Shown here piece after piece: positions 1-11,214 of a stretch of DNA of 64,000 nt. Each line of letters begins with the position of its first letter. Positions within the stretch are counted from its first letter, which is position 1. Origin of the DNA: Cyathus striatus (lineage: Eukaryota; Basidiomycota; Agaricomycetes; Agaricales; Nidulariaceae); the NCBI GenBank assembly GCA_025738555.1, contig JAOVFP010000007.1:3968001-4032000 (forward strand), in the 5' to 3' direction. Made by a program: the position numbers and the translations under genes. The notes beneath the pieces were generated by a model. That model was not told the DNA's origin. It searched no databases and was given only the letters and a program-made list of their open reading frames with translations.

Positions 1-345
1 CACTTTTGAGAAAAAGCAATGTGCTCGCCTCGAACAAGCGTATGATAAACCTAGAGATCTTCCGGTACCTGAATACCAGAATCTCCCAACGTTGTGGTGC
101 TCACTCGTGATGGGTTTATTCGGTGCGCTCGGACAAGCGCGACGGTATACCCTTTCAGTCTGCCCCATTCATTTTTGTGGACAACATGCTACATGTACGA
201 AACATCGTCGCCTGCTCCTCCCGTAGGCGTAGGATGATCTGTTCTTGTCACAACCTTCATATCGGTAATCCCACCATCAACTTGTGGAATGTTCCCGTCC
301 TCCTCAATTGTTGAACACATCAAACTTGTTGGTTGTTTGTCCCAA
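1..345. repeat. Duplicated unit A, left block
   Basis: This block is colinear with 9801-10110 (unit B) and 56417-56710 (unit C), recognisable from shared stretches such as CACTTTTGAG, AAGCGTATGATAAA and TTGTGGTGCTC. It diverges from the other copies near 345, where a different local tandem duplication and an F-box gene replace the middle of the unit. A short frame around 196-314 matches the longer frames at 9890-10273 and 56606-56893 but stops early. The block looks like part of a segmental duplication rather than a transposon, because I see no terminal repeats. Confidence 0.75.
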
Positions 346-1050
346 CGCTACGGCCACCACAGGATGTACTGCTAGATGACTGTGCCACGATACTACGTTG
401 CATTGATGATCGGCTTACGTTGAATATCGAGGGCTTACTGTGCCCCCGATTCTCTGGCAGCATGCCATATCCTGGCTGAACCAAGATCCACCGGGGGATG
501 GTGGAGTGCGGAGCCTGGTCGATGCCACAAATGACTTTGGTGCCTTCTACAGCAGCTCAGATTACATGTGGCGAACGTTCGCGTTGCTTCACTTGTCCCT
601 TTCTGTGGAAGGGGTAGCTCAGTCGGGACGATCCACAGCACTGGTGGTTTGCATTCACGCTGCTGCGGGCCATGGAATAGAGCCAGGGGTACCCATACGT
701 GACCCAGAGCGACGTGCAGATATGAGTCCGTGCATTGTTGGCACTGCATCAAGGCTCCTGATGTTTGTTTGTTGTCCCAACGCTACTGCTGCCACATTGT
801 ACTACGGACTATATTGTGAATGTTTTACGTTGGATATCGAGGAAGGCAAGCACTAGCCGGTGCTCCAGTGTGCCTTGCCCTGGCAGAACGAAGATCCACT
901 AAGGGATGGTCGAATGCGGAGTCTGGTCGATGCCACAAGTGACGAATGTCTTTGGGACCTTCTACAACAGTTCTGATTACAAGCAAGTCATGAACATTCG
1001 CATTGCTTCCCCTGCCCCTTTCTATCGAAGGGGTAGTTTAGTCGAGGCAA
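328..1050. repeat. Tandem duplication, two diverged units of about 425 bases
   Basis: The segment 328-625 is repeated at 760-1050. Both start with a TTTGT(TG)TCCCAACGCTAC motif. Both then carry the same order of words: CTGGCAG, GAAC.AAGATCCAC, GGGATGGT, GCGGAG.CTGGTCGATGCCACAA, and a GGAAGGGGTAG or CGAAGGGGTAG end. The copies differ at many positions, so the duplication is old. The frames covering it are not conserved between the two units, so I see no support for coding. The rest of 1050-1680 shows no gene apart from a TATA-like word at 1318. Confidence 0.6.
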
Positions 1051-1317
1051 TCCTATGCACCAACAATTGAAGCAGACCGTTAATGGGATTATCGTTTTCG
1101 TCTGCCACGACATTCGTCTGACTCTGTGCCATAACGAGCGTCGAATCGAAGACAATGGGGATACCGGTGACGAAATGTGTTCTCCTGCCATACGTATTCT
1201 TTGTGGCAACCTTCAAAAATACCTAAAATGTCTATTAGGACAATGAGGAAACATAACACTGGTGACTGCCATATATTTTACTCGTGCTTGGACCGAGTCC
1301 ATTGTGCATTATTGCAC

Positions 1318-1324
1318 TATAAAA
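1318..1324 (+). promoter_or_regulatory. TATA-like box upstream of the F-box gene
   Basis: TATAAAA lies about 360 bases before the first supported F-box codon, in a stretch without long conserved frames. Its distance would imply a long leader or a lost 5' exon. This is an inference from motif and position only. Confidence 0.3.
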
Positions 1325-1681
1325 GCATGACGTTTGCAATACCCAATAATAATTCTCCTCGAGTTAGTCACTTTTACGAGTTACTATTTCCGAAGTGGCT
1401 CATATCTGACTTTCCCATAGATCAAACTCCTCCTCAACTCCCGTACTTTACACTCTGTTTTACTAGTCGGTGACGCGCCGTGCTCTTCTACTTCGATGGA
1501 ACTTGCCACCACAAGAACCTTGCCCGTTCGGTGAGTTCGCATTCTGTCCCGCAGCTTCTTCCACCAGCGTCCTTAACTTTCTCGTAGTCATAGTATATGC
1601 TCAAGATGCGGTTCTGTGGATGGGTTGCTTGACAAAACCCCTCATTAAACTTTCCCTACATCACTCGTTCGCTCATCGTAC

Positions 1682-3060
1682 GTGCCGAAAACAAGCGACC
1701 GCTCTGTCATACAGGGCCCCACTACTACAAGTGATACCTCTATCCGCATCCTAGAGGGTGAGCTCTCAAAGCTTAAAGCGGCCACTGAGCTCATCCAGGT
1801 ACGACTGGATAACATCCAGAAATTCAAAGATTTTGAATCGTCACTGCTATCACCTGTTCGTCGGGTGCCAGATGATGTTCTCTCGGAGATCTTCTTATAC
1901 ATGCGAGGAGACTCAATCAACTTTGCGAAAATTGACAACCCGATTTGGAATCCGCAGAATGAGTGACCCCAGCCTCCATCATTATGACTCGACTAGAGTC
2001 CCGTCTAAAATACTCGGGCCCAACATCTCCCCTCTCAATTACGCTTCGGCCGCAGCCATTCAGGAGGCTTCCCCGTCCCGCTTTTGGGGCCATTGCAGAA
2101 CAGGCACACCGTTGGAATTCTCTGGAAATAAACGCGGACTACCTCGTTATGGTTTTACGAGAAACTCGAGCAGGGACCTTGATCAAACAACAAGGACTTT
2201 CACAGTTCCATAGGCTAATCCTGTCAGATTGCATGGGGAAGCAGAATCTTCCCCCGTGTATCTTTCAACAGGCAACTGCACTCGAAGACATCACATTATT
2301 ACTCTCTAACCTTCATGGTCTTTCCGATTTTTCGTGGAAGAATGTCAGGCGACTCACCCTTCACCAATGTGAATTAGATCCGGGGCATGAACTTGTTCAT
2401 GTGCTTTCTACTATGTCATATCTGGAGGAGCTGTCGTTGAAGAGAAATCCTCCAAGTTGCGGCTTTCTAACAGTACGCAATGTTATAACACTTCCATCCC
2501 TGCGTACCCTTCATTTGGAATACCCGCCGTATGAGTTGTGGGAAGTCCTGCCTATGCTCTGTGTTCCACGTCTAGAAGAAATCGGAATTGTTGACCAATT
2601 TGGGGCCTCCGAGTGGATTTTATCCATGGTTCAGCTGTCCGGGTGTGCCATCAAGCGGTTACAACTGTGCATAGGTTCGGATGCGAGTGGAGATAGGACG
2701 TTAGACCTACTCGACAGTCTTCGTACTGTCAAAGAGTTATCCCTTTCGGGGTCATCAGTTAGCCCCAACGTCCTTCATGGGCTATATTGGGATCCTTCAA
2801 CAAGTCCAACAGATGAAAATCTGCTTCCGACACTGCAGAAGCTCCAGCTGAACGTTGGGATAGAAGGTAGCGATATGTTGCCCATCATTGTTTTCAATAA
2901 CCTTCGGAAAGTTATACTTTCCAGGTCATTCGTCTACAAATCATTGTCGTTGATTGAGTGTCGGATGGAAACGCATGCAGAACTGCATGATCACTATGAG
3001 GCGGCGTTCGTTGACCTGAAGAGTTTTGCACTGGCGCAGGGAACACATGTCACACGTTGA
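1682..3060 (+). pseudogene. F-box-like / LRR-like protein gene, decayed
   Basis: The first frame (1682-1966) has the agaricomycete F-box layout: a coiled-coil-like stretch (ELSKLKAATELIQ), then SSLLSPVRRVPDDVLSEIFLYM, the F-box itself. The second frame (1963-3060, 365 residues) starts abruptly in the segment before SPLSITLRPQPF. It continues as leucine-rich repeats of the type RxLTLHxC and LRTLHLEY, typical of this family. Such proteins normally recruit substrates to an SCF ubiquitin ligase through Skp1. The signs of decay are a frame change at 1963-1966, absence of the W..VC..W segment usually following the F-box, and GTG where the first ATG would be expected. No GT-AG intron explains the frame change well. 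A short undetected intron is the alternative. Confidence 0.7.
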
Positions 3061-3239
3061 GTTAAAGTAGCACTAGCAGATATGGGCGTAGCCATGTTGT
3101 AATCTCATTCACGAATCACTCAGTCTCTCATTATTGTGTTCCACTTAGCTATGCCGTATTTAGGGCAGAGGAAGCATTAGGTACATAACATTCCATTAAT
3201 GTTTTTATATCCCGAGGATGTTCGACATCCATTTCTTAT

Positions 3240-5700
3240 TCTTTTCTAGCACTGCGTTACAGCGTAGACTTTATCAGGTAGATATCAATGCAAATCTTGG
3301 TCTATGCCGTTATCTATCCCACCGACCACGTCGTTGGTACTGTAAGCTGTTCTGATGTGGCCGTGAAGGGGTAGGTTAGGGTAAGCAAGATTCTCAGAAC
3401 CCGGTAGTGCTTCAAGCTGAGCGTTCGGATGCCACAACACTGGATGGGCATCGGGCAGGCGGTGCGGGGGATGGGGCGTCCAAAACTGAAGGTAGCGTAG
3501 TATCGCAGCATTCCTCTACATGTCTATGCTCAACTAGTACGGTTGACACCTGGAAAGGACGGTCCTTTGTAAAAAGCGTAGTGACGTAGGCATTGCACAG
3601 CTTAAAATCCATCCCGTTTCACGACAGGACACATACATGCAGCTATGAGGGACACTGTACAATGCCCAACCTATAGTAGATCTAACTTGGATCAACCTCA
3701 GCGCTCGACGTGATCAGAATGTAAGGAACGCGCACACGTAACCAGTATCTGTATCGTAACATAATCTCTGTACTATCATATTCTGTGGGAGATAAAGGCA
3801 ATTCCAATGGGCTTGTTATCTGCATATGTGAAGGTATGTATTCAGCCTCCTGTACCATAAAACGTCCGACCTTGGCAAAATCGAATGGCAAGAGTATCTA
3901 GAAAGTTCTGTAACTGTAGTCCCCTTCGAAGGAAACGCCTGAAAATAAGTTATTTGGAACCCATGTTCCCCAGGAGGCGTTCAACGTCCACGACACAGGC
4001 TTGCTTGTGGAAGGCTACGATGACGCAACACCTAGTATACAGCCCTCTATGCTGAGCTGCGAAATTTACTATCCTTAACATTGAGCATGACGAGATATAC
4101 GCGTGCGTACCAGTTATCAATAGCATGTACCAAAGCCTTTCCTATAGCTAGAATTGTCGATTAAGGGAGTCCAAAATCAACACACCATCCCTCGATGCAA
4201 AAAAATACCCAAGGCTTTAACTTGAGGGACGTATGCATGATTGGCTTTGCATCAGTGGTGGAGCATGGGTAGAGTCGAGACCTTGCTTAACGAGGCCGTT
4301 AAAGAAGGCGAATTGGGCCTTGTCGCGGCCGGCAGTACTTTTGAGACTTTTTCAACGACAGCAAAGGTTAAGTGCTCAGTGAGGATACGTGGGTATGTGT
4401 GCGGTTTTGAGTGGAGAGGGAACTGGCGAATTCTGGGAGGGGTTAGGACGGAACGATGATGAAGGAAGGGAAGCTTACAGCAAGTAAAACTAGAATATTC
4501 AATAGAGTGACTGCCTATGAGCATAGAGCTAGCGATGATACGTCGTGGGATAAGCAACGAGATGCTCATACAGTAACCGGAGGTACAGTCCTTACATCGA
4601 AAATCCTGCTTAATACATAGTTAAGTTGATATCAGCAAGGTTATGGCATTTGCATATGCACACCTTTCTTCAAAGGTACATACCTTGGTTCCCGATAAAT
4701 TCCTCCTACAAACACTACATCGGTGTCGAATCATGTTCATTCTTCCTTCACTTGAAATCACAGATGTGAATGGTGACAATTTAACAGCATAGGACTATCG
4801 TATGACGACAAGAATCCCGACGCTGAGCTATCACTAGGTACGCCATTAGTATTGATCTACCGCTGTAAGCACATGGTACCTACCAAGGAGGATTTCCCTA
4901 CAACCACTTTGTACGATGTTGATGCGGGTAGAGTACTGGACGTGCGAGATTCATTTGGGATATCCGCAAGCAGATTCCAATTTCAACACTGGCTGAATGA
5001 GTGGTCTAGTTAGCTTTAAGGTCAGTGAGGATAGTTATATGAACGTACGGTATGAGTGGGACACGCCACCAACCTTCCTTCATCGACAACCGTTCATGAT
5101 AGCAGTGGGGTGTCAACGTGTAATGCTTGTGTATCGCAGCCGAGGGACAAACGCGTCGAGAATGTGTTATGTAGCTGTGAGGAACAGTCCCGGACTCCCA
5201 GGCGATGCTCGCGATGTTATGGTATAACATGCACCACGGTAGAGGATACGTCTACAATATAAGTAGTCTTCAACTTTAAGGCTTGGTAGATAGCTAACAT
5301 TAGAACATGGTTAGAAAATGTATAGGTACTTATAACGAACGCGATTTCCCCTCAAGGATTTCCTCTCCAAGTAAGCACTAAGCCCACATTCTCCGATAAC
5401 TTTCCACCTTGCGATATATCTGAAGGCTTGAATTTGATCCATACGTCCTATGTAGTAACTAGCACTAGCTTTGAACTTCTCGACTCTCGAGTTCGAACAA
5501 TGGTGTATTGTCCCCTGTGAATTCTTTAAGTCTTGATATCGATAGTTACACGAAGCAAGATGAACGGCGGGTGCTTTCAGGATCATCGATCATCGATTAA
5601 GAATGAGACAGTATAGACTGAAAGAAGTCTGAAAGAGTTGGCCAGTAGACGGGACGCAAAATTTGTGAGCTACATAATGCACAAGTTGTGCAGATAGAGC
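3240..5700. repeat. Duplicated unit A, right block
   Basis: This block is colinear with 13910-16200 in unit B and 60605-62900 in unit C. Markers include GCGTTACAGYRTAGACTTTA, TTCAAGCTGAGCGTTCGGATG and a GTGGAGCA..GGTAGAGT segment (4258 in A, 14920 in B, 61560 in C). The copies carry independent indels and substitutions. Small frames in it are not consistently maintained among the three copies, so I annotate no gene. Unit A ends near 5700, before the tRNA gene that follows in unit B. I see nothing recognisable in 5700-6002 except possible 5' exon sequence of the NACHT gene. Confidence 0.7.
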
Positions 5701-6002
5701 CAAACATGTGCTCAACAAACACGGCCATGGAACTTGCATGGAACCGGGAGCGGTCACCGGTACCCCCGGTCAGAGATAGATCTGATGTCATACACGGTAT
5801 GGGGGAGCTGGGAATTCGATTTTACTCATGATCTTGATTTAGCCATAACAAGGTAGTGTTGTGAATGGCATCCGTGAGGCTGCCACGAGGTTGATGTGCG
5901 TTTGGGGCTGTACATATATCATACAGGTTCATTGCACCGTACCGACTTCCTCACAACTATTAGCATTGCCCCCGCTTTCGTCTCTTCATGTCTTTTCTTC
6001 AG

Positions 6003-8208
6003 GCCAACAACGTCACTATTGGTAGTCTCGTCCAAACAGATGTCAATGGCGATCAAAGTACAAAGAAAGGTAGCGCAGAAATAAATTAGCTATATTTGAG
6101 TTATATACCAGTTCTAACTGTAGTAAACTATCAGTATTTGAAAGTCTCCTGAAAGAAGTCGTCGCTGGAGCTTTGCACGACTCAGGGGAGCGTTGTGATA
6201 CACCGAAGTGCCACCCTGATACACGGAAAGCAGTGCTAAGCAATATCATGAGTTGGGTCGATAATAGCGATGAATCGTCAAAGATAATGTGGCTTCGTGG
6301 AGCAGCGGGAGCTGGGAAATCTGCCATTGCTCAAACGACTGCAGAGGAGTGCGATACAGAGGGGAAACTAGCGGCTAGCTTCTTCTTTTCTCGATTTGAT
6401 GCAGGACGCAACAATAAGGATGGCCTTGTTGCGACAATCGCTTTTCAGCTTTGTATTTCAGTTCCTGCGGTGAAGGAGCATATTATCAGGAGTATTGAGA
6501 AAAATCCCCAAATATTCAAGGACAATATTTTTACGCAGATGCAAGCACTGGTTATGGAACCTTTAAGCAATGTGAAGCCAGAAGACGGCGCCACTCCTAG
6601 ACTTATTGTAATTGACGGATTGGATGAATGCCAAAATAGTGAGGATCAGGGTGAAATTATTGAAGCTATTTCCAAGTCGCTCTCGATGGATACATGCTCT
6701 CGTCTCCGTGTCTTATTGTCCAGCAGGCCTGAACTTGAAATTCGGCGTGCGTTTAACAAAGATAGTGTTTCTCCACTGTGCACTCTACTGAACCTTGATA
6801 ACACTTTTGACCCCGACCAAGACATTGAATTATATCTTCGAAGTCAATTCGAGATTGTCAGGCGTCAGCACATATTGGGCTCAAGGCTTTCTGCATCTTG
6901 GCCTTCTGTTAAAGCCATTCTTGAAATTGTCGAGAGATCATCGGGACAGTTTATATATGCATCCACAGCGATTAAATATATTTCAGATCCACGACACAAC
7001 CCTCTCAAGCGATTGGATAATATTCTAAACCTTAGACCTTCAAACGGTGACATGCCATTTTCACAGCTAGATACACTATTTCACCTCATCCTTTCAGCTT
7101 GTGAAGATTACTGGAGGGTAGCTCTAATATTTGCAGCAATTTTGTTCTTGTCTCCACATCATGTTGGAGGGAAAAGAAGATTGAAATCACTCCAGTATCT
7201 GGACGCTTTTCTTTCATTAGAGAATGAAAGTTTGCTTCTTCTGTCAGATCTTCATTCAATTGTTAAAGTAGGCGAGGACCGGTTTGAAGACGAAGAGATT
7301 GTATTTTATCATGCTTCGCTCTATGATTTTCTTACAGACCCTTCGCGTTCCCATCAATTTTACATTGATGAGCATGAGGCGCGTGCTCAGTTTTCGATGC
7401 TCGACCGTTCTCATTTCATCAAACCAGCAATTAACGCGGAAGACTCAGGCTCTGGAAAGTTTGAAGTGCCATATGACGACGAATATTCTCCTTCGCAAGA
7501 CAAAGGCGATATTTATCCTCCTTCGCGGGATACGAGCGACGAATATTCTTCTTCACAGGATATGGACAATGAACATTCCACTTCACACGAATCAAAAGAC
7601 GATTCTACCCGGTCTACTAATAGATGGTCAGATGTAGAAGATATTATTTCTGGAAACTTCCGAGTCGATGGATCAGGCGGAATATTAACGAATGCTCATG
7701 ACCTCAGCATTCATAATTCGCTATTCACGGATCGCTCAATAAATATACGGGGTATGCAATGTGCACAGGTTTTATAGTAAATATTGCTCATTACTTATGA
7801 ATAGACAACATGGTAAATGTGGGCAGTGGGTACCCTCTAATTGCCGGGGGAATGCTGACATATGTTGGGCGCTCCGCATTCCAACGGTTCTGGCTCAATT
7901 GTGTTTCTCAAACAGAAACTATCGAATCAAACACAAAATTGCAGATTGGCCTATCGAGGGACGGCGGTGCAACACTTGCTGTAACGTACCGTTCCGAAAC
8001 GCGTCGTGTAGTTGAGCATTATGGAAGTTCTGGATGCATGGCAGTATCAGATATTTCTACTGGCGGTGATCTGCAGTCGTGGCTGTTGGCAATGTACTCC
8101 AAGAATATCAAGAACTTGGCATCACCCAAGTCTTTGGCGTTGTGGGGGATTATTTTTACTGCCCTTATGCATCACGGTCTCAGTTTCAGTGGGTCTCGGA
8201 ACACATAA
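6003..8208 (+). CDS. NACHT-domain NLR-like protein (5' end unresolved)
   Basis: I read three exons, 6003-6069, 6135-7751 and 7805-8208, joined by GT-AG introns of 65 and 53 bases that keep the frame; 695 residues are visible. The NACHT NTPase is clear: Walker A GAAGAGKSA (about residues 78-86) and Walker B LIVIDGLDEC (about 178-187). In fungi such STAND proteins act in non-self recognition and programmed cell death. No WD40, ankyrin or TPR array follows. Instead there is an acidic Ser/Asp-rich tract of four imperfect units (7471-7610), then a motif near FTD/TNAHDLSIHNS and a tail of about 130 residues that I do not recognise. The exon at 6003 follows a good TTTTCTTCAG acceptor, so at least one upstream exon with the ATG is missing from my model. 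It lies between units A and B. Confidence 0.8.
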
Positions 8209-8650
8209 TTTTTACATCACCTAGTGTTCATAGGCCAGCGGATAATAAGTATAAGTATAATATTATCATTTCGTAACTTTAAGTAATAGTTAGGCCAAAA
8301 ATATTTAGTATGTCTTTTAAACCCCCAAGTTTTATAAACTGCGACGACGAGTGTTATAACTTACGAGTATACTGAGGCAATTTAAGCGACACAATGGATC
8401 ACTAATGGATCACTTGAACCATTTCATGATACAGAGTTACACATGTAGAAAAAATGATATTGACAATTCGAACATGATTGTCAATTGAAATATCGATATG
8501 AGAAAGATGAGGGATTTCCTTATTGATAATAATAAAATTTCCGATGATTCGTCTTGGATTCATCGGTCGTGCAACGATCTACTTCAAATTAATATGCGCG
8601 TGTCAGTAAGTAGTATGGTGGTACTTACACGATATGAGTACTTGTTACCA
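8209..8650. other. Intergenic AT-rich stretch
   Basis: No frame, repeat or motif here is supported. It separates the NACHT stop codon from the left edge of duplicated unit B. Confidence 0.5.
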
Positions 8651-9889
8651 CTTTAAAAAGTAGCACGGATACCTTGGAGGCACAAATCAGAAGAATGAAT
8701 AGAGTGTACAGTATAATTACTGAGAAAAACAAGTTAGTGGCACTGCTGGTTGAAGTTGGAGCTGGTGGTTGGCTGGTGGAAGCATCTTCTAAGTCAATTC
8801 GAAGTCGGCGGTCGCGTAAGTATTCACAGCACGTCGGCACCAAACACCCTCGATCCCAAACACTGTCCATTCGGCACGGGACCAACGTTTGCGTGAACGC
8901 GGGACGTCGGGACCGGGGACAACGCCAAGTTTATGCATGCCATCCACAGGGCATCCTCTACATTCTAACTATCCATAAACGACATCACCAGGCAGTATTT
9001 TCTTCTGCTTTTCTTTCCTGAAACTCTTTTCTTAGGACTTTAGAAGCAGCTGGCAGCTGTCCTCTTTTCTCTTTCAATTTCGCATATAGAAGTGCAAGGT
9101 CCATTAGCCAAGATACTGATATCTTTCGTTGATCTTACGCCTGCTCAACTTAATGCGATTTGCTACCTAGAATAGCTAGGCGATGAATACATTGTTGCAT
9201 ACTGGTCGCGCATAAGCCTCACCACGGCGTGTCGGAGTTGCGGTTTAGCTGACCTCGAAGTTTATATCGTACATTTCCTTTCTTCAGACTCCATCGAAGA
9301 AGACTGAAACTGTAGCAGTTTATGCAGGCAGACTCTGGCTTAAAAGGGGACGATACAGAATCGCAGGCATATCGATACAGTCTACCTTCCAGCTCATTGA
9401 AGATCATCACAACCATGGGAACCCTATTGAAAGGAAGCTTTGCATGGTGCGGTGGAGGTGTCGTTAGCCTGCTTAAAAGCAGTGCTTAGGGGATGAAGGC
9501 TGCAAGTCAAGCGAAGCACCCTCACAATAGCAGATGATTGGATGATGAGACGAGGTTTAATGGTACGAAGAGAAGGAAGGGGATTGTCTGACCACCCTAT
9601 GTATGTTCTTTCATACTTAGATGCTTCATTCATCTAACTGTACGAAGGTTCTGCACCGCTTCGCCGCCAACGACGCTCCATGCAATCCTTTTCGATCTCT
9701 GTCTTGCTCCGCGTTACGATACACGTTCATTGCTGCTGTTCCAAACCAGATCGACCACCACACATGACCGACTGTCTCTCGCTCAGAATGCGACAATAAC
9801 ACTTTTGAGCAACAAGGAATATTTGCCTCGAACGAGCGTATGATAAACCTGGAGACATTCCTGTACCTGGATACCAGAATCACCAAAGA

Positions 9890-10273
9890 TTGTGGTGCTC
9901 GCTCGTGATGCGTTTATTCGGTTTTCTCGGACAGGCTCAGCATACCCTTCAGTCTTCGCCCTTCATTTCTTTGGACAACATAGCCCATGTTCAAGATACT
10001 GTCGCCTGCCCTACCGTAGGCCGTAGTATGATCAGTTCTTGTCACAATCTTCACTATCGCGATATCGACCATCCTGACGTCAACTTGTGGAATGTACCTG
10101 TCCTCCTCTCAATCGTTATCCCAGCCTCTATCATTCCGCTCTCGATTACGCTTCATGCAGACTCGGAGGCTGAACTCTTTCAACACGTCCTCGAGAAACA
10201 ATTAGATCGATATATACTTTTGTTCCCTGCTCATACCTTGCTCAACTTCCTTCATACACTTAACATGTACTAA
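9890..10273 (+). CDS. Hypothetical frame conserved among the duplicated units
   Basis: The 127-residue frame has a counterpart in unit C (56606-56893) with the same stop position and the same core (NLWNVPVLLSIVIPASIIPL, a hydrophobic segment, then EKQLDRY.LLFPAH). Unit A keeps only the first third. The hydrophobic segment could be membrane-spanning. I do not recognise the family. Conservation may simply reflect recent duplication, so coding is uncertain. It lies upstream of the minus-strand disordered-protein pseudogene and shows no clear promoter. Confidence 0.25.
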   Translation: MWCSLVMRLFGFLGQAQHTLQSSPFISLDNIAHVQDTVACPTVGRSMISSCHNLHYRDIDHPDVNLWNVPVLLSIVIPASIIPLSITLHADSEAELFQHVLEKQLDRYILLFPAHTLLNFLHTLNMY

Positions 10274-10662
10274 CTTTGTGTCCATGGCCACCCCGATACT
10301 TTCAAATAGCAGCTATATTTTACCTCACAGTTAACACTGTCGCTTTCATGCACATGGCTGGGAGTCTGGATGCTTTTACTGTAAATCTCAAGAACGAACG
10401 AACGAACACCTTGCGGACACCTGCGATTCAGAAGTTTCAGCGTTCTGTTCGTTGGATAACGGGGCTACGGCTACGGGTTCGCAGTGGGTAATCAGGGTTG
10501 GCGGTGATGACTATCGTACGTGTTCTTTCGTCAGACCAGAGCAATAAGGAGTGCTAAAAGCGTAACTATATAGGTACACTGTAAATCGACGAATCTAAAG
10601 GTACCCAATCACTGGCGTGTCTTTCTGATGACTTTTCAGTCCATCCGCGACTTTCATGGCTT

Positions 10663-10893
10663 ATGCGACCACAGCCGGAGGAGACCTCGCTTGGTGCAGT
10701 AGAGGCAGCGGGTATCGGTATCACGTTGCTTATCACTATCCGGTTCGAGGCCCAGGTGAATCAACTACGCGGTTGCAGATGGAGCATGGAGAATCGGAAG
10801 TTTAAGTTTCTGAACGCTCTTTGCTGGGATCTACAGAAGGTGAATAATCGGACGTTCACATTTACGTGCTGCTCTCTCGGATGGACCTGCTAG
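10663..10893 (+). CDS. Hypothetical frame, truncated copy in unit B
   Basis: This frame encodes a 76-residue protein that ends at a TAG after CCSLGWTC. Its counterpart in unit C (57245-57661) reads through this point for 50 more residues. No family is recognised. The coding status is doubtful. Confidence 0.2.
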   Translation: MRPQPEETSLGAVEAAGIGITLLITIRFEAQVNQLRGCRWSMENRKFKFLNALCWDLQKVNNRTFTFTCCSLGWTC

Positions 10894-11214
10894 GCGAGAG
10901 AGTTTGGAAACGACGGTACTCTTAAGTATAGCATATACAAATCCATGTACTACCAAGTGATCTCACAACAAATCGTTCTCGTTCTTTCAAATGAACCCAA
11001 TAATTTGAATCACACAAGCCTATTGGATGCTAAATAGCAGGTAACGATACTGTAAGATCCTATCAACAAATAGCGGAACGAAACACAAGTCAACTGCTGA
11101 GTAACAGGTATAGATGATGTAAGATCCTAGTTGAAACCAAAAACTACCCTGTAGAGTGTGAAAGTGAGAGGCAGAAAAGAAAAAGATATCGACGTGGAAT
11201 GATGACTCGGAGAA

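Noticed and set aside
3240..5700. Small plus- and minus-strand frames in duplicated unit A
   Set aside because: Their reading frames are interrupted in units B and C at different places, so coding is not supported.
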